Source of the DNA: a virus
Strand: one strand, 5' to 3'
Length of the DNA stretch: 21,947 nucleotides
IMG/VR virus record: IMGVR_UViG_3300027749_000515
Span: 1-21,947 of that record
Shown here: piece by piece, positions 8,135 to 15,103 of the stretch
Position numbering within the stretch: the first letter of the stretch is position 1
Layout of the letters: each line of letters starts with the position of its first letter
Program-made: the position numbers and the translations under genes
Notes under the pieces: model-generated
The model's input: only the letters and a program-made list of their open reading frames with translations
The model's database searches: none
Told to the model about the DNA's origin: nothing

Positions 8135-8298
8135 TTGAACACCGCCGCAACAAACATGGACGCACTCACCACAAAGATTACCCACACAATCAAGCCTTTA
8201 ATCTGTTTTACAAACTGCGCGTAGTCGCTAGGATCGGGTTCATCAAACTCCCAATCCTTTTGCTTGCGATTGATGTAAGCTTTGTCTGCTTCAGTCAT
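8131..8298 (-). CDS. Small single-span membrane protein (55 aa)
   Basis: A 55-codon frame beginning MTEADKAYINRKQKDWEFDE, with an excellent ribosome site (GAAGGAG five bases before the ATG). ATGA overlaps join it to both neighbours. Residues about 34-53 (KGLIVWVIFVVSASMFVAAV) form one membrane span, with a charged acidic N-terminal half probably in the cytoplasm. Function unknown. Tiny membrane proteins in accessory operons can act in superinfection exclusion or lysis control, but nothing here shows which. Confidence 0.68.
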   Translation of the reverse strand: MTEADKAYINRKQKDWEFDEPDPSDYAQFVKQIKGLIVWVIFVVSASMFVAAVFK

Positions 8299-8486
8299 TT
8301 GTACTCCTTCATGCGTTCGTTAAGGCGTTCAATACGGGCTAGGCTGAGTTGGAGACAAGCCTTTGCGTATTCGGTGGCGTTCTCTGACTCAAGCCTTTCC
8401 AGATGCGCCTGGGCCAAAGAATGAGTAATGACCTCCAAGGGGGTCAAGTCACGCCAGTAATCTTTAAAAAATTTTATGAATTTCAT
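8295..8486 (-). CDS. Small helical protein (63 aa), function unknown
   Basis: 63 residues, beginning MKFIKFFKDYWRDLTPLEV with a hydrophobic/basic amphipathic start, then a long charged helix (LAQAHLERLESENATEYAKA and beyond) with coiled-coil character. It resembles a short phage protein type that starts MKFIKFFKDYW, function unknown. It starts on an ATGA overlap with the preceding gene (8483-8486), preceded by AAAGGAAG at slightly long spacing, and ends on an ATGA overlap with the following one. Translational coupling along the operon seems likely. Confidence 0.66.
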   Translation of the reverse strand: MKFIKFFKDYWRDLTPLEVITHSLAQAHLERLESENATEYAKACLQLSLARIERLNERMKEYK

Positions 8487-8674
8487 GGTAATTTAGCTTC
8501 CTTTAGTATTTCCATTCTCTCCCGCGCAACGCGCAGGGTGTTGTACCGCTGGTGCAAACGCTCCAGCACTGATACTCTTTGGAACGTCTTGCGTTCGTTG
8601 TTTAGTAGGCCCAGCACTTCTTCTTCAGACAGCGTGGGCAGACGGTCATTTAGACCTCGCCAAGTGTTTTTCAA
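8483..8674 (-). CDS. Small helical protein (63 aa) with TTG start
   Basis: 63 residues, beginning MKNTWRGLNDRLPTLSEEEV and ending MEILKEAKLP. No other start codon is possible until near the C-terminus, so the TTG at 8674 is chosen. It has GGAG seven bases upstream, inside the preceding gene, which it overlaps by 29 bases. A Ser-Glu-Glu-rich helix (16-32) and a basic helix (33-58) suggest a compact alpha-helical protein. No family recognised. Position and ATGA coupling to the next gene support it being real. Confidence 0.58.
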   Translation of the reverse strand: MKNTWRGLNDRLPTLSEEEVLGLLNNERKTFQRVSVLERLHQRYNTLRVARERMEILKEAKLP

Positions 8675-8798
8675 TTCGTGTCTCCAGTTTAGCTATCAGG
8701 TTGACGCAACGGTCATATGCTCGGTAGGCAATGGTCAGTTGGCGTGACCGTAGTTTGAGTTCGGCCTTGGCCGCTTTAAGTTGTGCTTTTAGTAGCAT
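8646..8798 (-). CDS. Small basic helical protein (50 aa)
   Basis: A 50-codon frame starting at the ATG at 8798, with a near-perfect GGAGGA ribosome site that lies inside the last codons of the helicase gene; the two genes overlap by 10 bases. The product (MLLKAQLKAAKAELKLRSRQ at the start) is one long Lys/Arg/Leu-rich helix, with a single Cys at position 31. It could be a nucleic-acid-binding or coiled-coil adaptor. Its position right after the helicase hints at a partner role, but that is a guess. Confidence 0.62.
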   Translation of the reverse strand: MLLKAQLKAAKAELKLRSRQLTIAYRAYDRCVNLIAKLETRIEKHLARSK

Positions 8799-10099
8799 AG
8801 TTCCTCCATTGCAATATTAGAAATAGCGCGCTTGTTGTGCAGCGCCGCCCAGATGCGTTCGTCCACGGTCTTGTTGGTCAGCATGACGTAGCACCACACG
8901 TCGTGGCGCTGGCCGCTGCGGTGCAGCCGTCCTACGGTCTGTTCGTACAGTTCGAGCGACCAGGGCAAAGACAGGAAAACAATCCGGCAGCCGCCGTGCT
9001 GAAGGTTGAGCCCGTGGCCAGCCGACTTGGGATGCACCAGCAGCAGTTCAATGGCGCCAGCGTTCCATCGCTCAATAGCACGGTCGTCGTCCAACGTCTG
9101 GGCGTGGGCATAGCGCCGCTTGAGTTCGGCCAGTTCCTCTTGGTAGTTGTAGACAATGAGCGTGTTGGCACGTTGGTTCTCCTCCAGCAACTCGTGCAGC
9201 CGGTCAAACTTGGCCGTGTCGTACCACACTGGCGTCTGCACCGTGATCCACTTGCCGGGCACGTCTGAGGGCGTCTGTACGGTGTCGTACACAAACCCGC
9301 TGGCAAGCTGCTGCAACTTGCCGGTGACCACGGCAGCGTTGACGGCGGTGATGTCCTCCAGCTTAAAATCTTTTTTCATGGTGTCGTAGGGCTTGCGATT
9401 GTTCAGGTCGCAGCGCACCTCCACTGTGTGCAACGGGGGCAACTTGTCGCTGTACTCGCCTGCGTCCAAGACAAAAGTGGCAGGCTTAATCACGGCCATG
9501 ACCTTCTCCAAACTACCTTTGCGCGGTGACCACTCGCCAAAGTCGGGGTTGATTAGCACGAAATACTGCTGCATGAACGCGCCCTTGGAGCGCCCCAGCA
9601 ATGCCTGGTCAACGATCTTGCACTGGCCGAACACATCCTCCAAGCCGTTGCTGGTGAACGAGCCGGTCAGGCCCCAGCGGATGCCAATGGGCGTCAGGAA
9701 TTTAAGCAGGTCTTTGAAGCGCTTGCCGCTGGGGTTCTTCAAGCGCGTCAGTTCGTCGAACACCACCGCGTCAAAGCGCCCCTGCGGCAAGTTCTCGTAG
9801 TTGGTCACCACCACTTGGGCGTCTGACGCGAAGGCCGCCTCGCGCTGCTTGGCCGTGCCCACGGCGGCGGCCAGCGTGATGTTGGGCGCCCACTTGGGCT
9901 GCTCGGTCGGCCAGACGCTGGCGGCCACGCGCTTGGGCGCCAGCACGAGGAAGCGCTTGGCGTGGCCAGCCAGCAGCATATCCTGCATGGCTGTCAGCGT
10001 GATGGCCGTCTTGCCCGCGCCGACGGGGGCGAGGATCATCGCCCTGTCGCGCTCAAACAGGAAGTCAGCCGCCTGTTCTTGGTATGGCCGCAAATTCAT
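8789..10099 (-). CDS. SNF2/DEAD-like superfamily 2 DNA helicase
   Basis: 436 residues. An ATP-driven DNA translocase of the compact phage SNF2 type. Visible motifs: Q-like start RPYQEQAADF; Walker A APVGAGKT (24-31); motif II VVFDELT (113-118; DELT instead of DEAH, common in phage members); motif III LTGSFTSN; motif V GHGLNLQ (361-367); motif VI QTVGRLHRSGQ (387-397). It should act in phage replication or recombination by remodelling forks. In many phages this helicase accompanies a VRR-NUC nuclease, DUF2800, family A polymerase and primase, all of which are present here. It starts at an ATG with GAGGAAC upstream and overlaps the nuclease gene by 35 bases. Confidence 0.92.
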   Translation of the reverse strand: MNLRPYQEQAADFLFERDRAMILAPVGAGKTAITLTAMQDMLLAGHAKRFLVLAPKRVAASVWPTEQPKWAPNITLAAAVGTAKQREAAFASDAQVVVTNYENLPQGRFDAVVFDELTRLKNPSGKRFKDLLKFLTPIGIRWGLTGSFTSNGLEDVFGQCKIVDQALLGRSKGAFMQQYFVLINPDFGEWSPRKGSLEKVMAVIKPATFVLDAGEYSDKLPPLHTVEVRCDLNNRKPYDTMKKDFKLEDITAVNAAVVTGKLQQLASGFVYDTVQTPSDVPGKWITVQTPVWYDTAKFDRLHELLEENQRANTLIVYNYQEELAELKRRYAHAQTLDDDRAIERWNAGAIELLLVHPKSAGHGLNLQHGGCRIVFLSLPWSLELYEQTVGRLHRSGQRHDVWCYVMLTNKTVDERIWAALHNKRAISNIAMEELCY

Positions 10100-10349
10100 C
10101 TATCTGTTCCTCGTTCCACAAACACAAATACTTCTGATTCAGCCGGATCATGTCCAAAGCAAATTGCTTTTGAAGTTCTGATAGCTTGCCTTTATCGGTC
10201 TTTAATTCCACGAACCAAGTGCTGCCGTCAGGAAAGCACGCTATCCTGTCGGCTACGCCTTTGCGCCCTGGCGAGGTGAACTTCCACGACCGCCCGCCTG
10301 CGCGGGCTACCGTCCAAACAAAATAATTTTCGATGTCTTTTTCTTTCAT
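10065..10349 (-). CDS. VRR-NUC domain endonuclease
   Basis: 94 residues from the ATG at 10349, which overlaps the stop of the upstream gene (ATGA); a longer in-frame form would begin inside that gene. The stand-alone VRR-NUC fold of the PD-(D/E)XK superfamily is clear: GVAD (31-34) supplies the first acidic residue, VELK (47-50) the E-x-K pair, followed by GKLSELQKQF (54-63) with the conserved Gln. Such small phage nucleases are predicted to cut branched DNA structures, in line with the FAN1 VRR-NUC domain. It is paired with the SNF2 helicase immediately downstream. Confidence 0.9.
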   Translation of the reverse strand: MKEKDIENYFVWTVARAGGRSWKFTSPGRKGVADRIACFPDGSTWFVELKTDKGKLSELQKQFALDMIRLNQKYLCLWNEEQIDEFAAIPRTGG

Positions 10350-10633
10350 TTGAAATATAGCTTTAAGACATCTATGATTTCTTGCGCGCAAACTTTTCCT
10401 ATATTAGGCACACGCAAAAGATCATCTTTTTTTAGCCGTATAAGTTGGCTAATCTGCGTAATGTTTTCGCCTTTTAAAGCGTTAACCGTCTTAAAACTTA
10501 ACGGCAATTCTGATATGTCATCGCCCCTAAGTATTTGTTTTGGCTCGACGGCTTCTGGTGCCAGCAGCCGCGTTAGCATCTGGTGCAGTTCTCTAACTTC
10601 TGAGATGTTGTTAGCTTCAAATGTAAGGCGCAT
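10346..10633 (-). CDS. RNA polymerase alpha-CTD-like protein
   Basis: 95 residues. Residues 37-94 match the C-terminal domain of bacterial RNA polymerase alpha: ISELPLSFKTVNALKGENI, then ISQLIRLKKDDLLRVPNIGK, the second helix-hairpin-helix of that fold. Aligning N51 with E. coli N268 keeps the frame gapless to E85/E302. N268, K271, G296, K297 and E302 are kept, while R265 is Lys (K48), K298 is Val (V81) and S299 is Cys (C82). There is no alpha N-terminal domain; the first 35 residues (MRLTFEANNISEVRELHQML...) are of another kind. In the family this domain binds UP-element DNA and activators, so a role in transcription control is plausible. Weak DNA binding or a plain helix-hairpin-helix adaptor is the alternative. 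First gene of the leftward operon. Confidence 0.8.
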   Translation of the reverse strand: MRLTFEANNISEVRELHQMLTRLLAPEAVEPKQILRGDDISELPLSFKTVNALKGENITQISQLIRLKKDDLLRVPNIGKVCAQEIIDVLKLYFK

Positions 10634-10661
10634 GGGGGGTCTCCTGTTGGTAATGTCAAGA

Positions 10662-10694
10662 AGTTTAGCACACTTTTATTTTCTGTGCTACACT
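10662..10694. promoter_or_regulatory. Back-to-back divergent promoters sharing an inverted repeat
   Basis: The 89-base gap between divergent operons holds a perfect 7-bp inverted repeat: TAGCACA (10666-10672) and TGTGCTA (10684-10690), 11 bases apart. Each arm carries an extended -10 box for one direction: TGCTACACT on the plus strand (10686-10694) and TGCTAAACT on the minus strand (10670-10662). The -35 region of each lies in the -10 region of the other. The plus -10 is 28 bases from the 10723 ATG and the minus -10 is 28 bases from the 10633 ATG. RNA polymerase could hardly occupy both. The repeat may also be an operator. No transcription data. Confidence 0.6.
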
Positions 10695-10722
10695 AAACGC
10701 CTCATCAACTAAAGGACGTTAA

Positions 10723-11850
10723 ATGCAACACTCCAGTATCGTCGGCGGCTCGACCGCCAAAAGGGTAATCAATTGCCCTGGCTCTGTGGCCTTGGTGGCC
10801 AAGATGCCGCCCAAGCCCTCCAGCAAATTCGCAGACGAGGGCACACTGCTGCACAACGTCATCGCTGAGATCATCATGTCGGACAACCCGCCCGAGCATT
10901 ACCTTGGCCACAAGTACGAAGCGCAGGTGCTGACCCAAGAACTGATCGACTACAAACTCAAGCCAGCACTGGCCGCGCTTGATGAGATCGACCCCAACAA
11001 GGAGATGGAAATTGAAGCTGAAACAAGCGTTAACTTTGGTGACCTACTCCCTGGCGTATTTGGCTCGACTGACCTTATTGGTCGCATGGGCAATCGCGCT
11101 GTTGTTCTCGATTGGAAGTTTGGCGACGGTGTTGCTGTGGATGTCGAGGAGAACCCGCAACTGATGTTCTACGCTGCGGCTGCTATGCGCACCCCCACGT
11201 CTGCATGGGCCTTTGAAGGCGTCACAGAGATTGAAATGGTGATCGTGCAGCCGCCTGCTGTCAAACGTTGGGTGACCACGCCCAAGCGCATCGCTGAGTT
11301 TGAGTTGCAGTTGGTGCAGGCCGTCAAGGCGTCCGAGAAACCCGACGCGGTTTTGCGCTCTGGCGAACATTGCCGCTGGTGCGCAGCCAAGCCGGTGTGC
11401 CCACAAATGACCGGCGCAGTTGACCGCGCCCTGAAGACGATTATTGACAACCTCGACCCGCCGACCATTGCCACCTACCTCAAAAATGCTGATATGCTGG
11501 AGCAGTGGATCACTGACCTGCGCGCCTTGGCGCTCCAACTGCTGGAGTCTGGCGCCAAACTACCTGACTACAAACTGGTCGCCAAGCGAGCGATCCGTTC
11601 ATGGACTAGCGAGGACAAGGCCAAGGTCGCCCTGTTTGCGTTTGGTCTCACCGAATCTGAAGTGTTGGAGACGTCCGTGATCTCTCCGGCCAAGGCTGAG
11701 AAGGCGCTCAAAAAGCGCAAGCAGGCTTTGCCGGACGATCTGGTCGTCGCCATCAGTTCAGGTAACACCTTGGCCAGCGCGGATGACCCGCGCCCCGAGG
11801 TGATGCTCTTGGGTAAGCAATTAACCGCTGCCCTTTCTAAACTCAACTAA
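10723..11850 (+). CDS. PD-(D/E)XK nuclease, DUF2800 family (Cas4/AddB-like cysteines)
   Basis: 375 residues. Nuclease core: DEGTLLH (38-44), GSTDLI (114-119; D117) and LDWKFG (129-134; D130, K132), followed by NPQLMFY (144-150) with the conserved Gln and Tyr. One Cys near the N-terminus (C18, INCPGSV) plus a C-terminal CxxC-x5-C (C217, C220, C226) gives the 1+3 cysteine arrangement that holds a 4Fe-4S cluster in Cas4 and AddB nucleases. The predicted job is processing DNA ends during phage recombination or replication. It is first in the rightward replication operon, with AAAGGA before the ATG, and eight bases separate it from the next gene. The C-terminal third (about 230-375) is extra and unassigned. 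Confidence 0.85.
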   Translation: MQHSSIVGGSTAKRVINCPGSVALVAKMPPKPSSKFADEGTLLHNVIAEIIMSDNPPEHYLGHKYEAQVLTQELIDYKLKPALAALDEIDPNKEMEIEAETSVNFGDLLPGVFGSTDLIGRMGNRAVVLDWKFGDGVAVDVEENPQLMFYAAAAMRTPTSAWAFEGVTEIEMVIVQPPAVKRWVTTPKRIAEFELQLVQAVKASEKPDAVLRSGEHCRWCAAKPVCPQMTGAVDRALKTIIDNLDPPTIATYLKNADMLEQWITDLRALALQLLESGAKLPDYKLVAKRAIRSWTSEDKAKVALFAFGLTESEVLETSVISPAKAEKALKKRKQALPDDLVVAISSGNTLASADDPRPEVMLLGKQLTAALSKLN

Positions 11851-11858
11851 GGACTATC

Positions 11859-12494
11859 ATGTCAAATCTAGTAGCGTTCTCCCAAGCGGGCTTGCCCGCA
11901 GTTTCTACCCTCGCAATTTCCCTGCGTGCAATTCAATCCGATGTCGGCGGCAGCGGCACGGTCATCCTGAAAATGGACAAGACCGGCCACTGGGTGTTTG
12001 GTGCAGACCAAACCGAAGTCGAAGACGACAGCACCTGGGCGGTCAATCCCTTCTCGTTTGTTCACGGCTTCATCGCCTGGGGCGACGGCGAGGTGTTGGG
12101 CGAGAAGATGGTGCCCGTGTCCCAGCCGTTGCCGGAGTTGGATGGTGCGCCGCCAGCCGCCAAGAAGGGCTGGGAAACACAGGTGGGTATGAGTCTGAAA
12201 TGCCTGACTGGCGAAGACAAGGGCATGGAAGCGCGCTTCACGACCACCTCGGTGGGCGGGAAGAAAGCGGTACAAGCCTTGGCCGTCGCCTTGGCAGATC
12301 AGGTCGAGAAAGACCAAAGCAAGCCCGTGCCGGTGGTGTCCCTCAAAAAGGAACACTATCAGCACAAATCGTATGGCCGGATTTTCACGCCGGTCTTCGA
12401 GGTAGTGCAGTGGCTTTCATTGGACGGCAATGCCGAGCCGAAGAAGGTTGAAGAAGCTCCCGCAGTGGGCCGTCGTCGTCGCGCAGCGGCCTGA
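11859..12494 (+). CDS. Probable single-stranded-DNA-binding protein (DUF2815-like position)
   Basis: 211 residues. Mixed beta-strand sequence with GTVILKMDKTGHWVFGADQ (31-49), WGDGEVLGEKMVPV and YGRIFTPVFEVVQWL near the C-terminus, ending in a basic RRRRAAA tail. I do not recognise a catalytic motif. In many phages the DUF2800 nuclease is followed by a DUF2815 ssDNA-binding OB-fold protein and then family A polymerase; this gene sits exactly there, is about the right size and is beta-rich. That role is therefore inferred from context. AAGGA precedes the ATG, and the stop overlaps the polymerase start (TGATG). Confidence 0.6.
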   Translation: MSNLVAFSQAGLPAVSTLAISLRAIQSDVGGSGTVILKMDKTGHWVFGADQTEVEDDSTWAVNPFSFVHGFIAWGDGEVLGEKMVPVSQPLPELDGAPPAAKKGWETQVGMSLKCLTGEDKGMEARFTTTSVGGKKAVQALAVALADQVEKDQSKPVPVVSLKKEHYQHKSYGRIFTPVFEVVQWLSLDGNAEPKKVEEAPAVGRRRRAAA

Positions 12495-14395
12495 TGACTC
12501 TCTGGGTTGACTTCGAGACCCGTAGCGCCTGCGACCTGACGGTCGCGGGCGTTTACAACTACGCCCAGCACCCAAGTACCGAAGTGCTGTGTATGTCGTA
12601 TGCTTACAAAGATGACGACGTTCAAACATGGTTACCCGACCAACCTTTTCCTAAGTGGATTGCAGAATACAAAGGGCAAATCTATGCTCATAACGCTGCG
12701 TTTGAGCGTTTAATTTTTTGGTATGTCTTGCAAATTGATTTTGATATAACTCAGTTTGTCTGCACCGCAGCGCAGGCCCGCGCCAATTGCGCGCCTGGCT
12801 CGCTTGAGGACGTGGGCCGCTTTGCTGGCGCGTCTATGAAGAAAGACCACCGGGGCGCCCAACTGATCCGCAAGATGTCGATCCCGCCCTACGAGGAATC
12901 GCCTGAGTTGACCGCCGAGATGGTGGCCTACTGCGAGCAGGACGTGCGCGCCATGCGGGCGTTCAGCAAGGCCATGCGGCCATTGTCGGCGCAGGAGTTG
13001 CAGGACTATCACGTCAACGAGCGCATCAACGATCGTGGCGTGCTGGTGGACGTGCCTTTGTGCCAGGCTGCCGTCAAGTACGCCAGCGACGAGTTGGCCG
13101 AGATTCAAGAGATCGTTGCCGAGGTCACCGAAGGCGCCATCACCAGCGTGCGCTCCCCCAAAATGCGCGAGTGGGTGCTGGAGCGCGTTGGGCCGGAGGC
13201 AAAGAAGCTGATGAAAAAGGACGATAAGTATTCCATAGACAAAACCGTCAGGGCAAACCTGCTGCTGATGGACAACCCTGACGAGGTTCCCCATGACGTT
13301 CAAGAAGTTATCCAGTGCGCCGACGACCTATGGGCGTCGTCGGTTGCGAAGTTCAGCCGCCTTGCGGGTCTGGCAGATGAAGAAGATCGACGAGTTCGCG
13401 GCGCTTTTGTGTTTGCGGGGGGTTCCGCCACAGGCCGTGCATCAAGTTATGGCGCTCAAGTCCACAACTTCACCCGAAAATGTGCTAAGTCTCCTGAAGA
13501 TGTGCGCCTGGCGATGGTACGCGGACACGCAATCGTCCCTAAGTTCGGCAAGCGCGTCACCGACGTCCTCAAAGGGATGCTCCGTCCTGCACTGATACCA
13601 GCCAAGGGTAAATACCTAGTCGTGGCCGACTGGTCGGCCATTGAGGCTAGGGTAAACCCTTGGTTATCCGGCAGGGGCGACGAGAAGCTGGCCCTGTTCG
13701 CGTCCGGCGAGGACGTGTACAAAGTCAACGCTGCGGCCACCTTTTATGTCGATGTGTCTCAGGTCAACAAAGACCAGCGCCAGATCGGCAAGGTGCAGGA
13801 GTTGGCCTGCGGCTTCGCTGGCGGCGTGGGCGCCTTCGCTGCGATGGGCCGCGCTTACGGCATCTTGCTGCCCGAGTCGGACGCCCGGCGCATGGTGGAC
13901 GCATGGCGTAGGGCAAACCCTTGGTCGGTGCCTTACTGGCAAGACCTAGAATCAGCCTACACCCGGGCGATGCGTAACAAGGGCAAAGAGTTCAGCGCCG
14001 GCCGGGTGACCTATATGTTTGACGGCCTGCACCTGTGGTACATCCTGCCATCGGGTCGCGTCCTTTGCTACCCCTACGCACGACTGGAAACCGAAGGTGT
14101 GACCTACGCTAAAGCCGCTTGGAAACCCGCCGCTGACGCCAAGGAGTGGCCACGCGCCCGTCTGTGGAAAGGGCTGGCCTGCGAGAACATCACCCAAGCC
14201 GTGGCCAATGACCTGCTGCGCCATTCGCTGCGCCAGCTTGACGACGTGGTGCTGCACGTCCACGACGAGATCGTGATCGAAACCAGCACACCCAACCCCG
14301 ACGCCTTGCGCTCGGTCATGTGCACCCCGCCCGACTGGGCCAAGGGTTTACCCCTAGACGCCGAAGTCTCAATTATGGAAAGGTATGGAAAATGA
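12494..14395 (+). CDS. DNA polymerase, family A, phage type with proofreading domain
   Basis: 633 residues. N-terminal DnaQ-like 3'-5' exonuclease: exo I VDFETRS (D6, E8), exo II HNAAFE (N67-E71), exo III YCEQD (D150). Polymerase palm: motif A VVADWSAIEARV (D379), motif B RQIGKVQELACGF (R429, K433) and motif C HVHDEIVIE (H590, D591, E592). All acidic catalytic residues are present, so it should be an active replicative polymerase of the bacteriophage-type PolA class, which lacks the 5' nuclease of cellular Pol I. It begins on TGATG after the putative ssDNA-binding protein and its TGA overlaps the next start (ATGA). Confidence 0.95.
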   Translation: MTLWVDFETRSACDLTVAGVYNYAQHPSTEVLCMSYAYKDDDVQTWLPDQPFPKWIAEYKGQIYAHNAAFERLIFWYVLQIDFDITQFVCTAAQARANCAPGSLEDVGRFAGASMKKDHRGAQLIRKMSIPPYEESPELTAEMVAYCEQDVRAMRAFSKAMRPLSAQELQDYHVNERINDRGVLVDVPLCQAAVKYASDELAEIQEIVAEVTEGAITSVRSPKMREWVLERVGPEAKKLMKKDDKYSIDKTVRANLLLMDNPDEVPHDVQEVIQCADDLWASSVAKFSRLAGLADEEDRRVRGAFVFAGGSATGRASSYGAQVHNFTRKCAKSPEDVRLAMVRGHAIVPKFGKRVTDVLKGMLRPALIPAKGKYLVVADWSAIEARVNPWLSGRGDEKLALFASGEDVYKVNAAATFYVDVSQVNKDQRQIGKVQELACGFAGGVGAFAAMGRAYGILLPESDARRMVDAWRRANPWSVPYWQDLESAYTRAMRNKGKEFSAGRVTYMFDGLHLWYILPSGRVLCYPYARLETEGVTYAKAAWKPAADAKEWPRARLWKGLACENITQAVANDLLRHSLRQLDDVVLHVHDEIVIETSTPNPDALRSVMCTPPDWAKGLPLDAEVSIMERYGK

Positions 14396-15093
14396 AACAC
14401 GTCATAGGATTATCTGGCGGCAAAGATTCGACCGCCCTTGCACTGCGCTTGATGGAAGTTGAGCCCCGCGAATACGAATTAATCTGCAACGCCACCGGCA
14501 ATGAGTTGCCTGAAATGGTGGAGCATTGGGCCAAGCTGGAGCAGATGCTGGACTTGCCTATCAAACGGGTCGGGCACACGACTGATCTTTACGGCCTGAT
14601 TGAAGAGCAGCAGATGCTGCCCAATTTCAGAGCGCGTTGGTGTACTCGCATTTTGAAGATTGAGCCGACCATCAAGTATTTTGAAGACCTGCCTGATGGG
14701 TCGGTGCTGTACGTTGGCCTGCGCGCAGACGAAGAGGCCCGGCGCGGTATTTACGGCGAAGACATGAAGATTCGGTTTCCCATGCGGGAATGGGGCTGGA
14801 AAGAAGAGGATGTCTGGAAATACTTGGCCCAACGCGGCGTCACTATCCCCCGCCGTACTGATTGCGCTGTATGCCCATATCAGCGGCTGGGCGAATGGCG
14901 CGACCTGTGGCGCGATTACCCTGAAGAGTTTGCGCGTGGCGTTGCCATTGAAGAGAAACTGGGCCACACGTTTAGGTCGCCCCAACGCGACACTTGGCCC
15001 GCTGCGCTGAAAGACTTGGGCGCCGAGTTCGCCAGTGGTCGAAAAATCCGTGGTGAGGGGAAAGTTCCTACTTGCCGTGTTTGTTCTTTATGA
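14392..15093 (+). CDS. PAPS-reductase-family PP-loop protein
   Basis: 233 residues from the ATG that overlaps the polymerase stop; an in-frame upstream start at 14320 would lie inside the polymerase gene. The N-terminal PP-loop SGGKDST (8-14) binds ATP or adenylyl sulfate groups. Cysteines C84 (RARWCTRILK), C158/C161 (CAVCPYQ) and C228/C231 (CRVCSL) could bind an iron-sulfur cluster. CysH-like reductases reduce PAPS/APS, whereas related DndC/SspD-like proteins insert sulfur into DNA. No DndA/B/D/E-like neighbour is visible. Its coupling to DNA polymerase suggests a nucleotide- or DNA-linked role rather than sulfate assimilation, but this is inference. Confidence 0.82.
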   Translation: MKHVIGLSGGKDSTALALRLMEVEPREYELICNATGNELPEMVEHWAKLEQMLDLPIKRVGHTTDLYGLIEEQQMLPNFRARWCTRILKIEPTIKYFEDLPDGSVLYVGLRADEEARRGIYGEDMKIRFPMREWGWKEEDVWKYLAQRGVTIPRRTDCAVCPYQRLGEWRDLWRDYPEEFARGVAIEEKLGHTFRSPQRDTWPAALKDLGAEFASGRKIRGEGKVPTCRVCSL

Positions 15094-15103
15094 GGATTAC
15101 CAA

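Noticed and set aside
9742-9755. DELT in place of DEAH in the helicase as a sign of inactivation
   Set aside because: Both acidic residues are present, and DEL(S/T) variants are usual in phage SNF2-type helicases.
14320-14391. Longer N-terminus for the PAPS-reductase-like protein
   Set aside because: The extension lies within the polymerase gene and precedes a natural PP-loop N-terminus; the ATGA start fits the operon pattern.
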